Source: Kibdelosporangium banguiense (GTDB taxonomy: Bacteria > Actinomycetota > Actinomycetes > Mycobacteriales > Pseudonocardiaceae). From it: 64,000 bases of DNA. The notes under the pieces were generated by a model, which was given only the letters and a program-made list of their open reading frames with translations, ran no database searches and was not told the origin of the DNA. Of this stretch, positions 27,473 to 36,290 are shown in pieces. The DNA lies in the NCBI RefSeq assembly GCF_017876405.1, contig NZ_JAGINW010000001.1, forward strand, positions 10,057,203 to 10,121,202, given 5' to 3'. Every line of letters starts with the position of its first letter. Within the stretch, counting starts at the first letter, position 1. The translations under genes were made by a program, and so were the position numbers.

Positions 27473-29437
27473 ATGGTCTCGGACAACTCCCTGTGGCTCC
27501 AGGTTCTCGGTCCGCTGCGACTCCGGCGCGACGGTGTCGAAGTCCACCCCGGCCCACGCCAGCAGGCCTATCTGCTCGCCCTGCTCCTGGCCCGCGCCGG
27601 CCAGCCGGTCAGTGCGGGCGAACTGATCGACCTGATCTGGGACGACGACGCCCCCGCCAGTGCGGTCAATGTCGTCCACAAGTACGTAGGTGCCCTGCGC
27701 CGAATCTTCGAGCCCACGCTCCCAGCTCGCGAAGCCGGTTCCTACCTGCACAGACATGGCAACGGCTACCGGCTCACCATCGCGCACGGCATGCTCGACC
27801 TGATCGACTTCCGCGAACACGTCGAGACCGCCAGGACCCACCTCGCCCATGACGACAACGAGGGCGCTCTCGACCACTACACCAAAGCCCTGGGACTGTG
27901 GCACGGTCCAGCGGGCCACGGGCTCACCTACGGATCAGCGGCGATGATCATCTTCACCGCCCTCGACGGAGAGTTCTTCGACGCGTGCACTGCCGCTGCC
28001 GACCTCGCGATCTCCCTGGGCCAACCGCATCGAGTGCTGCCGCCTCTCCGGCTGGCCACGTCGATGGCACCCCTGCACGAGTCGGTCCAGGCAAGCCTCA
28101 TCACCACGCTGGCCGCCGCCGGGCAGCAGGCAGAAGCACTCGCGGCCTTCCGCACGGTCCGCGCGCGACTTGCCGAGGATCTCGGCATCGATCCTGGCCC
28201 TGTTCTGCATGCCGCGCACCAGCGGGTGCTGCGCCCGACCCTGGCCCCGGTGGCCGGGGTGCCCGAGACACCGCCGATCGGCGGTCTGGTCGGCCGAGTC
28301 GAGGAACTCGCGGTGTTTCACCAGGCGGTGGCGAGTGTTACCGGGCTTGTCATCGTCGAGGGCGAGCCCGGGGTGGGAAAGACCCGTCTGCTGGAGGAGG
28401 CCGCCGCCGAGGCGGATCGACGCGGCGCGCTCGTCGGGTGGGGTCGCTGCCTCGACGGCGACGACACGCCGTCGATGTGGCCGTGGGTACAGGCGATCGG
28501 CGCGGTCCTCGACAACCTGCCCACCGCGCGGGAGAAGTGGCTCGGCGGAGAGCTCAGCCGCCTCATCGATCCGCGGGAGAACGGTCCTGCGCTGCCGGAC
28601 AACGCCACCCGGTTCCGGCTGTTCGAGCGGGTCGTCACTGTCATCGGCGAGGCATCGGCCCAGCGGCCGGTACTTCTCGTCATCGACGACCTGCAGTGGG
28701 CCGACTTCGCGTCACTGCGTCTGTTCGGTCATCTGGCAGCCCGGATGCCCCATGGCACCGTTCTTGTCGGCGCGCTCCGCAATCGCGCGCCCGCCCTCAG
28801 CACCGAGCTGTCGGGGATGCTCGCCACGGCTAGCCGGGTGCCCAGTCATCGCCGTATCCGGCTCGGTCCGCTCGACGCGGCCGAGGCGGCCGAGCTCGTG
28901 CGTCACGAGATCGGCAGGGAGCCCAGCCCGGACGCTGCCCGCATCATCCACGCCCGCACAGCCGGCAATCCGTTCTTCGTCAGGGAACTGTCCCGGCTGC
29001 TCACGGGTGTGCTCACCGAAGACACCGCACGGACCGGTGTGCCGTCCACCGTGCACGACATCGTCCGGGACCGCATGGCGGGCCTCGGCCACGATTCCCG
29101 GAATCTCCTCCAGATCGCCGCGTTCATCGGCCGTGAGGTCGACCTCGACCTGCTTGCCCGCGCGGCTGACCTCGACATCGAGACCTGCCTGGACCGCATC
29201 GAGGCCCTGGACGCACTCGGCCTGCTCGAACCCACTCCGGACGACCCGTTCTCGTTTCGTTTCGCGCATGACCTGGTCCGCGAAGCGGTCTCCGAAACCA
29301 CACCGCCACCCCGGGCGACCCGGCTGCACATGCGGATCGCGGATGCCCTCGAGCACACCGGCTCGACTGCTGAGCGCCTCGCCTACCACCTGTGGGCCGC
29401 GGGGCCGCTCACCGACCCGGCGCGTCGGTCCAGGTGA
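27473..29437 (+). CDS. SARP/AfsR-type regulator with AAA ATPase, C-terminally truncated
   Basis: This 654-residue protein has an OmpR-type winged helix (LQVLGPLRLRRDGVEVHPG, ~5-95), a bacterial transcriptional-activation domain (~100-245) and an AAA/STAND ATPase with Walker A EGEPGVGKT and Walker B VLLVIDDLQWAD. Relatives continue for another 300 or more residues of TPR-like repeats; here the frame ends abruptly at LTDPARRSR, where a different sequence on the opposite strand begins. The start at 27473 follows GCGAGG. It may be non-functional or constitutively active. It is divergent from the HTH-nSTAND gene. Confidence 0.8.
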   Translation: MVSDNSLWLQVLGPLRLRRDGVEVHPGPRQQAYLLALLLARAGQPVSAGELIDLIWDDDAPASAVNVVHKYVGALRRIFEPTLPAREAGSYLHRHGNGYRLTIAHGMLDLIDFREHVETARTHLAHDDNEGALDHYTKALGLWHGPAGHGLTYGSAAMIIFTALDGEFFDACTAAADLAISLGQPHRVLPPLRLATSMAPLHESVQASLITTLAAAGQQAEALAAFRTVRARLAEDLGIDPGPVLHAAHQRVLRPTLAPVAGVPETPPIGGLVGRVEELAVFHQAVASVTGLVIVEGEPGVGKTRLLEEAAAEADRRGALVGWGRCLDGDDTPSMWPWVQAIGAVLDNLPTAREKWLGGELSRLIDPRENGPALPDNATRFRLFERVVTVIGEASAQRPVLLVIDDLQWADFASLRLFGHLAARMPHGTVLVGALRNRAPALSTELSGMLATASRVPSHRRIRLGPLDAAEAAELVRHEIGREPSPDAARIIHARTAGNPFFVRELSRLLTGVLTEDTARTGVPSTVHDIVRDRMAGLGHDSRNLLQIAAFIGREVDLDLLARAADLDIETCLDRIEALDALGLLEPTPDDPFSFRFAHDLVREAVSETTPPPRATRLHMRIADALEHTGSTAERLAYHLWAAGPLTDPARRSR

Positions 29438-29770
29438 GTCCGAACACCTCGGTGTCCGCCAGCGCAGCGCCCTTCGCGCAGGTTTCGGTGAAGCGGGCAT
29501 CGCCCAGCGCGTCGACAGCGGCCGCGCGGGCGGTCGACAGCTCTTCCGCGTCGTCGGGATCAGGCACCAGCCCGATCGCGGCAAACGCACTGTCGGCGAA
29601 CCCGACCATCCGCGCGGCAAGCAGGTGATCGCCCTGTGCCGACGCCAGCGGCGACGCGGCCACCCCAGGTACGGCACGAACGAACGGTAGCCTTCCCGGA
29701 ACGCCCGTTCGCGGCCTTCCGCGAACAGCTCGCGGGCGCGGGCATGAGCCGGGGCGGGTTGCGATCGATC
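29409..29770 (-). pseudogene. Inverted C-terminal fragment of an AfsR/LuxR-type ATPase regulator
   Basis: Minus-strand frames read ARELFAEGRERAFREGYRSF, then after a frameshift SAQGDHLLAARMVGFADSAF and STARAAAVDALGDARF, the usual TPR-like C-terminus of SARP/LuxR ATPase regulators. It abuts, tail to tail, the truncated SARP gene, which lacks exactly this kind of region. This suggests that a single gene was broken by inversion and deletion. Confidence 0.55.
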
Positions 29771-29948
29771 TGGCGGTGATGCTGGGCAAGGGCGGCCAGA
29801 CGATCAGCGATCTGGCCGCGTTACCGGATCAGCCGGCCCTGTTCGGCGCGGTGGCCTCGACGGCCATCGCGTGGCGGGTGCTGGACAGCATCGATACCAT
29901 TGTGCTGCAACGGCTTCGGGCGGCGCGGGCGGTCGCTCGGGAGCGGGC
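29757..29948 (+). pseudogene. IS1380-type transposase N-terminal fragment
   Basis: About 64 residues (VAIDLAVMLGKGGQTISDLA, then PALFGAVASTAIAWRVLD) match the N-terminus of IS1380-family DDE transposases. The catalytic part is missing and no start codon is at the expected place. Confidence 0.65.
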
Positions 29949-30054
29949 AGACTACAGCGAGCAGAGGCGACGGGCCGACCTGTGGCGTGTCCTGGTCGAA
30001 AATGCGGCAATCCGGTTTGACCTGGGCGATCGCGGCATCCGATGATCGGCGGTC

Positions 30055-30497
30055 GTGTCTGTTCGCATGGTCTACCGGCTCTTCGGTCGGGTGCTGTACT
30101 GGCTTGCCCTGTTCGCTCGACCGTCAGCGTCAAAGGACGCCGAGATCGTCGCGTTGCGCCACCAGCTCGCTGTGCTGCAACGCAACAACCCGAAGCCTCG
30201 TCTCTCCTGGTCAGCTCGCGCGGTCCTCGCCGCGCTTGCCCGAATGCTTCCCAAGGTCCTACGCGCCCACCGGATAGTCACACCGGGAACATTGGTGCGC
30301 TGGCACCGCAGGCTGATCGCCGCGCGCTGGCGACAATCAAAGCCACCGGGCCGGCCGCCGATCAGCGATGAAGCTGGTGACTTTCATACTGCGCCTGGCG
30401 AGGGAGAACCAGACCTGGGGGTGGTGCGTATCCAGGGCGAGCTGCGTCGCCTCGGCCATCGGGTCCCTCGCGTTGCGCAAGGCGATTCAGGACCTGC
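30055..30497 (+). pseudogene. Integrase-core transposase N-terminal fragment with two frameshifts
   Basis: KDAEIVALRHQLAVLQRNNP, then TLVRWHRRLIAARWRQ, is the same transposase superfamily as 22069-22455 but a divergent copy. Around 30370-30420 the conserved FILRLARENQTWG lies in another frame before the first frame resumes with VVRIQGELRRLGHRV. The catalytic core is absent. It ends 84 bases before the caspase gene. Confidence 0.75.
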
Positions 30498-30581
30498 CTA
30501 GCCCTTGACGACGCCCATGGTGACCTATGCTGAGCGTGATCGGCGTGCGACGGCTCACACAGGCGAGCAGGGGGATGACCG

Positions 30582-33500
30582 GTGGAGTCCGGATCTGGCG
30601 GGTTATTGGCCTCGGCCGGAACTCGGGTGTTGGTCGTGGGCACCGGCGGCCACGAGCAAGGGTCGATGTTGCCTGGCGTCCCCTCGATCGCGCCGACCGT
30701 CGCAGCGCTTGGGCAGACGTTCGTCGACTACTGCGGCCTGGCCCCCGGCAACCTCACCACGGTGCTGGATCCCGGTACGCCGAACGAGCTGGGCGAGGCC
30801 CTCATGGCCGCGGCGACGCGCGCGACGGACACACTGGTGTTGTATTTCGTGTGCCACGGCGTCATCGGCAACGGCGGCCGCCTCTACCTGGCCACGCTCG
30901 CCACCACCGACATCGGCCATGGTCTGCTGCGCTATCAGGCGTTCCCGTACGAGGACCTGCGGGAGGTGGTGGAACAAACCACGGCACGCTCGACTGTCGT
31001 TGTCCTTGACTGTTGTTTCGCCGGACGTGCCCACGGTGTCACCGGGAACGTGATGGACTCGTTGTCCGCGACTGCGCAGGAGAAAGGCTTCTACCTGCTG
31101 GCCGCAGCCGGACGGGACGAGCACGCGTGGGCGCCGGAGAACGAGCGGCACACCGCGTTCAGCGGTGAGGTCATCCGGCTGCTGCGCAACGGCGACCCCG
31201 GCGGTCCCGATGTGTTCACTCTGGACCAGGTGTACCAAGCGCTGTCGGCGAAGCTGGCAGACAAAGGTTTTCCGCGACCACGCCGGCAAGCGGCCGACCA
31301 CACCGACATGAGGCCGTTCGCGCGTAACGCAGCCGCACGGCCGCCAAAGCCCGAACCCGACCGTGGCGACGAAGGCAGCCCGTATCGCGGACTGGCGTAC
31401 TTCCGTCCCGAGGACGCCGGCTACTTCTTCGGGCGCGACCGGCTGATCGACGATCTGGTCGCTCGGATCGGCGAGCGCCAGCCGCTGCTGGTGACCGGAT
31501 CGTCGGGGGTGGGCAAGTCATCCTTGTTGCGTGCGGGCCTTGTCCCTGCGGTCGGGCGGATGACCGTGGCGCCCAGATGGGAATGGCAGGTGCTCACGCC
31601 CGGGTCGGATCCGTTCTGGGAACTGGCGATCCGGCTGTCCGCGTCAGCAGGCGTGTCCACCGGCGTGCTCCGCGAGCGCCTGCAAGCCAAGCCGGGGGCG
31701 CTCGCCGACGTGCTCGTGGCCCGCAACCGGACCGGCACGCGGATGCTCCTGGTGGTCGACCAGTTCGAGGAGCTGTTCACCAGCTGTGAGGACGAGTCGG
31801 TTCGCCGCCGCTTCATCGAGGAGTTGAGCGCGGCCGGCAGCCCCGGCCCGGACGGGCGGGAGCCCGCGGCGACAGTGGTCATCTGCCTGCGGGCCGGGTT
31901 CTTCGGCATCTGCGCGAGCTACCCCGAGCTGGTGCCGGCACTGCAGCGCCCGGTGGTGGTCACCCCGCTGGACGACGCCGAGATACGCGAAGTGATCGAA
32001 AAGCCGGCGGACCGAGCCAAACTGGTAGTGGAACCGCAGCTGGTCGACCGGCTGCTCGAGGACGTCGGTGGGACCGGCGCAGCGGCCCGCACGCTGCCGC
32101 TGCTGTCCCACGCGTTGCTGAGCACATGGCAGGTCCGCGAAGGAAACCGCCTGACCCTGCGGGGATATCTGACCACCGGCGGTATCGAGCAGGCGCTGGC
32201 CAAGACCGCGGACTCGGTGATCGACGAACTCGATCCGGACAGCCGGGACATCGCCAGGCGCCTGCTGCTGCAGCTGGTGCAGGTCGGTGTCGGGACCGCC
32301 GACAGCAGACGCAAGCTTCCATCATCGAAGATCGGTGCGGAGCCGGGTGTCCGCAAAGTGCTGGACAAGCTGGTGCGGGCGCGGCTGGTCAGCGTGGACG
32401 AGGACTTCGTGCAGATCACGCACGACGCGCTGCTGCGTGCGTGGCCGAGGCTGCGCGACTGGATCGCCGACAGCCGGGCGGACCTGCTGGTCCACCGGCA
32501 GCTCAGCGAAGCCGCGGCCACCTGGGAGGACGAGAACCGCGATCCGGCTTCGCTGTTGTCCCGCAACCGGTTGGCCGCGGTGGACAGCCAGCTGCGGGAG
32601 GACTCCGGGGAATCGCTCGGGCAGCGTGAGCGTGAGTTTCTCAACGCCAGCCGTCGCCAGGTCCGGAAAGCCAGGCGGCTGCGTAAAATCGGTGTCGCCG
32701 TGCTGGCCGTTCTGCTTGTGATGTCATCGCTGGCCGCCGTTTACGCCATCTGGCAGGAGCGGATCGCCGACCGCCAGCGTGACGTGGCTGAAGCCAGTCT
32801 CAATCGTGCTCACTCCCTCGCCACCGCCCGTACGGCTGCCGACATGCGCGGCGTCGACCCCGCCGTGGCCATGCAGCTCGGCGTTGCCGCGTTCCGTACT
32901 CACAACACGCCCGAAGCACGCAGCGCGGTCCTCAGCTCGGTGACACTCCCGTTGCCTGTGGCGCTCATGGGGCACACAGGCGGTGTGGTCGCGGCAGCGT
33001 TCCGGGGCGACGGCGCGGTCGTCGCCACCGGCGCCGAGGACAACACTGTGCGGTTGTGGGACATCCGCGCCGATCCTCGCCATCCCGTTCAACTGGCCAA
33101 ACTGGAGAGACATACCGGCCCGGTCTACGAGGCCGTCTTTGACCGCGGCGGGCAGTTGCTCGCGACGGCATCCGGTGACCGTACGGTGAAGCTGTGGGAT
33201 GTCAGCGATCCACGACGTCCAGTTGAACTGTCCACATTGGCCGAACATACGAACTCCGTACGTGGTTTGGCCATCGCGCCCGACGGCAGAACGATCGCCA
33301 CCGCGTCGGCGGACCGGATGATCCGCCTCTGGGCCATCAACGACCCTGGCAAACCGGCACTGCTGGCGAGGATCCCAGGTCATCAGGACGTCGTGCGAAG
33401 CGTGTCGTTCCTGCGGGACGGCCTGCTGGCGAGTGCGTCCGAGGACCGTACGGCCAAAATATGGGACATCACAAATCCCAGTCAGCCCAAGGGCGTGGCC

Positions 33501-34922
33501 ACTCTGCCTGGCCACACGGACACCGTTCGAGTAGTGCCGTTCGCGCCGGGCCGTAACCTTCTGGCCACCGCGTCCAATGACCGAACGGTGAAACTCTGGG
33601 ACATCGCTGGCAAACCTGTGGAGCTGGCGACCCTCACCGGTCACACGGACGCCATCCGCGGCGCCGCGTTCAGTCCGGACGGGCGCACGCTGGCCACCGG
33701 CTCAGCCGACACGATGGTGAAGTTGTGGGACGTAAGCGATCCGGCTCATCCGATTCCCACCGCGACCCTCTCCGGCCACACCAACGCGGTCAACTGGGTG
33801 ACGTTCAGCCCGGACGGCCGAACACTGGCAACGACATCCGCGGATCAGAGCGGAAAGCTCTGGAACGTCAGCGATCCCCGTCATCCGGCCAGCATGCTGC
33901 CACCACTCGGCGGCCACACTGGCACTGTTCGCGCGACCGTGTTCAGCCCGGACGGTAAGACGTTGGCCACCGCGTCGGAGGACCGTACGGCGAGGCTGTG
34001 GGACATCTCCAACCCCGGTGCGCCCACCGCGCTCGCGACGCTTCCCGGGCACAAGAACACAGTCAACGCGTTGGCGTTCAAACGGGATGGTCAACTGCTG
34101 GCCACGGCGTCCGATGACGGCACCGCGAAGTTATGGGATGTCGGCTCTCAACCCGTGGAGCTGGCAACCCTTGGCGAACACACCGACACCGTGAAAAGCG
34201 TGGCGTTCAGCCCGGACGGCTCGATACTGGCGACGGTTTCGGGCGACCAGACCGCGCGGCTCTGGGACGTCACACATCCTCGGCAGCCAGTACCACTGGA
34301 CGTCCTTAGGGGACACACCAGTTACGTGTTCGGGGTGGCGTTCAGCCCGGACGGCCAGACACTCGCGACCGTGTCGGAGGACCGGACGTTGCGGTTGTGG
34401 GATGTCGTCGACCCGCGCCAGGCCCGGCAGATCGCGGTCAAGGACGATCATGGGAGCACGACGCGAGGTGTCGCGTTCAGTCCGGATGGCTTGACGCTCG
34501 CCACCGCGTCCGACGATCGGACGGCCAGGCTTTGGGACGTCAGCGATCCACGGCGACCCGTCGTGATGTCGGTACTGAGCAGTCATGTCGGTCAGGTCTT
34601 CGGCGTCGCGTTCGGTGACGGCGGGCGCACTGTCGTCACCACCTCCGAGGACAAGACGGCCAAGGTATGGGACGTCAGCGACCGCGCCAAACCAGTTCTG
34701 GTGGCAACCCTTGTCGGTCATACCAATGTGGTCTACGGGGTGTCGTTCGCCCCGGGCTCGTCTACCATCGCCACCGCTTCATGGGACTCGACCGTCCAGC
34801 TCTGGAATACCGAAGCGCAGGCCGTGGCCGACCTGGTGTGCTCGACGTTGAACACCAGGATCACCGAAGACCAATGGCGTCAGGTTCTGCCTGACGTACC
34901 GTTCCAGTCCCCCTGTCCCTGA
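30582..34922 (+). CDS. Caspase-like protease-nSTAND1 ATPase with 14 WD40 repeats
   Basis: This 1446-residue protein starts at a GTG preceded by GGGGG. Residues ~15-235 are a caspase-like (peptidase C14) domain with the catalytic pair His92 (YFVCHG) and Cys145 (VVLDCCFAG). Residues ~265-690 are nSTAND1 (YRGLAYFRPEDAGYFFGR; Walker A GSSGVGKSS near 306; Walker B MLLVVDQFEE near 387). A single membrane helix lies at ~702-723 (VAVLAVLLVMSSLAAVYAIW). Exactly 14 WD40 repeats follow. Both protease residues are intact, so activation by ligand-driven assembly and cleavage of a partner is plausible. Proteins of this design occur in bacterial conflict and cell-death systems; the trigger and target are unknown. 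The EACC1-like gene follows after 18 bases. Confidence 0.93.
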   Translation: MESGSGGLLASAGTRVLVVGTGGHEQGSMLPGVPSIAPTVAALGQTFVDYCGLAPGNLTTVLDPGTPNELGEALMAAATRATDTLVLYFVCHGVIGNGGRLYLATLATTDIGHGLLRYQAFPYEDLREVVEQTTARSTVVVLDCCFAGRAHGVTGNVMDSLSATAQEKGFYLLAAAGRDEHAWAPENERHTAFSGEVIRLLRNGDPGGPDVFTLDQVYQALSAKLADKGFPRPRRQAADHTDMRPFARNAAARPPKPEPDRGDEGSPYRGLAYFRPEDAGYFFGRDRLIDDLVARIGERQPLLVTGSSGVGKSSLLRAGLVPAVGRMTVAPRWEWQVLTPGSDPFWELAIRLSASAGVSTGVLRERLQAKPGALADVLVARNRTGTRMLLVVDQFEELFTSCEDESVRRRFIEELSAAGSPGPDGREPAATVVICLRAGFFGICASYPELVPALQRPVVVTPLDDAEIREVIEKPADRAKLVVEPQLVDRLLEDVGGTGAAARTLPLLSHALLSTWQVREGNRLTLRGYLTTGGIEQALAKTADSVIDELDPDSRDIARRLLLQLVQVGVGTADSRRKLPSSKIGAEPGVRKVLDKLVRARLVSVDEDFVQITHDALLRAWPRLRDWIADSRADLLVHRQLSEAAATWEDENRDPASLLSRNRLAAVDSQLREDSGESLGQREREFLNASRRQVRKARRLRKIGVAVLAVLLVMSSLAAVYAIWQERIADRQRDVAEASLNRAHSLATARTAADMRGVDPAVAMQLGVAAFRTHNTPEARSAVLSSVTLPLPVALMGHTGGVVAAAFRGDGAVVATGAEDNTVRLWDIRADPRHPVQLAKLERHTGPVYEAVFDRGGQLLATASGDRTVKLWDVSDPRRPVELSTLAEHTNSVRGLAIAPDGRTIATASADRMIRLWAINDPGKPALLARIPGHQDVVRSVSFLRDGLLASASEDRTAKIWDITNPSQPKGVATLPGHTDTVRVVPFAPGRNLLATASNDRTVKLWDIAGKPVELATLTGHTDAIRGAAFSPDGRTLATGSADTMVKLWDVSDPAHPIPTATLSGHTNAVNWVTFSPDGRTLATTSADQSGKLWNVSDPRHPASMLPPLGGHTGTVRATVFSPDGKTLATASEDRTARLWDISNPGAPTALATLPGHKNTVNALAFKRDGQLLATASDDGTAKLWDVGSQPVELATLGEHTDTVKSVAFSPDGSILATVSGDQTARLWDVTHPRQPVPLDVLRGHTSYVFGVAFSPDGQTLATVSEDRTLRLWDVVDPRQARQIAVKDDHGSTTRGVAFSPDGLTLATASDDRTARLWDVSDPRRPVVMSVLSSHVGQVFGVAFGDGGRTVVTTSEDKTAKVWDVSDRAKPVLVATLVGHTNVVYGVSFAPGSSTIATASWDSTVQLWNTEAQAVADLVCSTLNTRITEDQWRQVLPDVPFQSPCP

Positions 34923-34940
34923 CGAACGAGGCCACATTCC

Positions 34941-35375
34941 ATGCAGCAGCAAGTCGCCCTGTCGATTCTCGTCAAGACCACGTCCAGTCCGGACGACGAT
35001 CTGCGTGACCTGCGAGACTGGCTGATCGGCGAGGACGAGTTCCGCGGCCGGATCGAGCTGCGCCAGGCCCCGCCGCCATCCGGCGCCATGGGCACGATCA
35101 CCGACGTACTGCAGGTCGGTCTCGGTCCAGGCGGCGCACTGGCGGCGCTGACCAGCGCCGTCATCGTCTGGCTCCGGCACCGCTCAGGCAAGATCACCAT
35201 CAAGGTGACCAAGGACGGCGAGTCCGTCGAACTGGCCGCCGACCATGTCCGCCATCTCGATCCGCAAGCCATTCAGGCACTGGCCGCACAGGTAGCCGGC
35301 ACCCTGGCCGACCCGCCGCTGGCCGAATTGCCCGCGGCGGAACGTACCTCTGACGAGCCAGAGCCCCCGCGATAG
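34941..35375 (+). CDS. EACC1-like small protein paired with the caspase-nSTAND gene
   Basis: This 144-residue protein begins MQQQVALSILVKTTSSPDDD. DLRDLRDWLIGEDEFRGRIE, a hydrophobic segment (GPGGALAALTSAVIVWLRHR) and a strand pair ending in GESVELAADHV agree with effector-associated constant component 1 (EACC1), a small protein that accompanies caspase, trypsin and other effector-STAND genes in predicted conflict systems. That identification is from memory of the family pattern. It lies 18 bases downstream of the caspase gene, so it is co-transcribed. A role as adaptor or effector tether is inferred. Confidence 0.7.
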   Translation: MQQQVALSILVKTTSSPDDDLRDLRDWLIGEDEFRGRIELRQAPPPSGAMGTITDVLQVGLGPGGALAALTSAVIVWLRHRSGKITIKVTKDGESVELAADHVRHLDPQAIQALAAQVAGTLADPPLAELPAAERTSDEPEPPR

Positions 35376-35392
35376 CGCAACTGGTAGGCGTC

Positions 35393-35985
35393 TTGGTCGC
35401 GACGGCTTCGAGGGCAACGGAAGTCGCCGACGAACCCGGTGGGGTGCTCGACGCTGAACTGCTGGTGCTCCGGCACGAGAACGCCGTCCTCCGCTGCCAG
35501 ATCACCAGTCAGGTCCGGTACGAACCGGCGGATCGTTTCTGGTTCGCCGCACTGTCCTCACTGCTCCCCCGACGCCGCTGGCGTGAGATCTTCCCTGTCC
35601 AACCCGCAACAATCCTGGCCTGGCACCGCAGGTTCATCACCGCGAAATGGGACTACAGCGCACGCCGACGCCCTGCCGGGCGGCCGCCCACCCACGCCAC
35701 GATCAAGAAGCTCATCCTCCGCCTGGCTCACGACAACCCGCGCTGGGGTCACCGGAGAATCCAAGGCGAACTGGCACGACTCGGTCACCCGATCGCCGCA
35801 TCCACCATATGGAAGATCCTCCGCACGGCAGGGATCGATCCCGCTCCACGCCGAACTGGCCCCACGTGGACACAGTTCCTGGCCAGCCAAGCCCGCGGCA
35901 TCACCGCCGCAGACTTCTTCCACATCGACACCGCACTCGGCAAGCGTCTCTACGCGCTGATATTCCTCGAACACGGCACACGTAG
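35393..35985 (+). pseudogene. Integrase-core transposase, C-terminally truncated
   Basis: About 195 residues: a helical N-terminus (AELLVLRHENAVLRCQITSQ), TILAWHRRFITAKWDY, KLILRLAHDNPRWGHRRIQG and the first strand of the DDE core (ADFFHIDTALGKRLYALIF). After LEHGTR the sequence becomes the antisense of a GntR gene, so the remaining catalytic residues are lost. It is the longest of three related fragments that bracket the nSTAND genes. Confidence 0.8.
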
Positions 35986-36176
35986 GTGCCGTCGCCACGA
36001 CGCACGTCGAGCACGCCGGCTACCGCCAGCGCCTTGACAGCCTCCCGCACCGGGCTGCGCGACATGCCGAGCTCCGCGGTCAGCTCGTGTTCGGGCGGCA
36101 GTTTCGCACCAGCCGGGAAACGCCCGGACCGGACCAGCTCACGGATCCGCGAGATGGCCTCGTCGGTCAATGACAT
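35981..36176 (-). pseudogene. GntR (FadR-type) regulator, DNA-binding part only
   Basis: MSLTDEAISRIRELVRSGRF, KLPPEHELTAELGMSRSPVR and GVLDVRRGDGTYV form a complete GntR winged helix (~68 residues) starting at 36176 with GGAG 8 bases upstream. The ligand-binding domain (~150 residues) is missing because a transposase fragment joins at about 35981. It sits just downstream of the seven-gene glycoside hydrolase operon and was probably its regulator. Confidence 0.8.
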
Positions 36177-36242
36177 CTTGGCTGAACTCCTCGACGGTCG
36201 GACCGGTACCGGGCCCTTCAGTCCACATCGTAGTGAAATGAA

Positions 36243-36273
36243 GTGTTGGCGGTCGCTCCAACGCCGCCAACAC
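36243..36273 (-). terminator. Hairpin after the GH27 gene
   Basis: GTGTTGGCGG pairs perfectly with CCGCCAACAC across an 11-base loop, 17 bases past the GH27 stop and before the GntR start. It probably ends the operon transcript. Confidence 0.6.
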
Positions 36274-36290
36274 CCCACCTCCCCTCCTGG

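Noticed and set aside
25030..27852. A 940-codon plus-strand frame opposite the HTH-nSTAND gene
   Set aside because: No domain or signal could be recognised, and the minus-strand frame has clear NTPase and WD40 motifs.
27473..29437. Pathway activator of a secondary-metabolite cluster
   Set aside because: No PKS, NRPS, terpene or other biosynthetic core genes occur nearby, and the regulator is truncated.
30582..34922. Serine/threonine kinase-WD40 protein, a common actinomycete architecture
   Set aside because: There are no kinase motifs; the N-terminus has a caspase His/Cys dyad and the middle is an nSTAND NTPase.
22069..35985. A complete composite transposon formed by the three transposase copies
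   Set aside because: All copies lack the catalytic core or are frameshifted, they differ from each other in sequence, and no terminal inverted repeats or target duplications were recognised.
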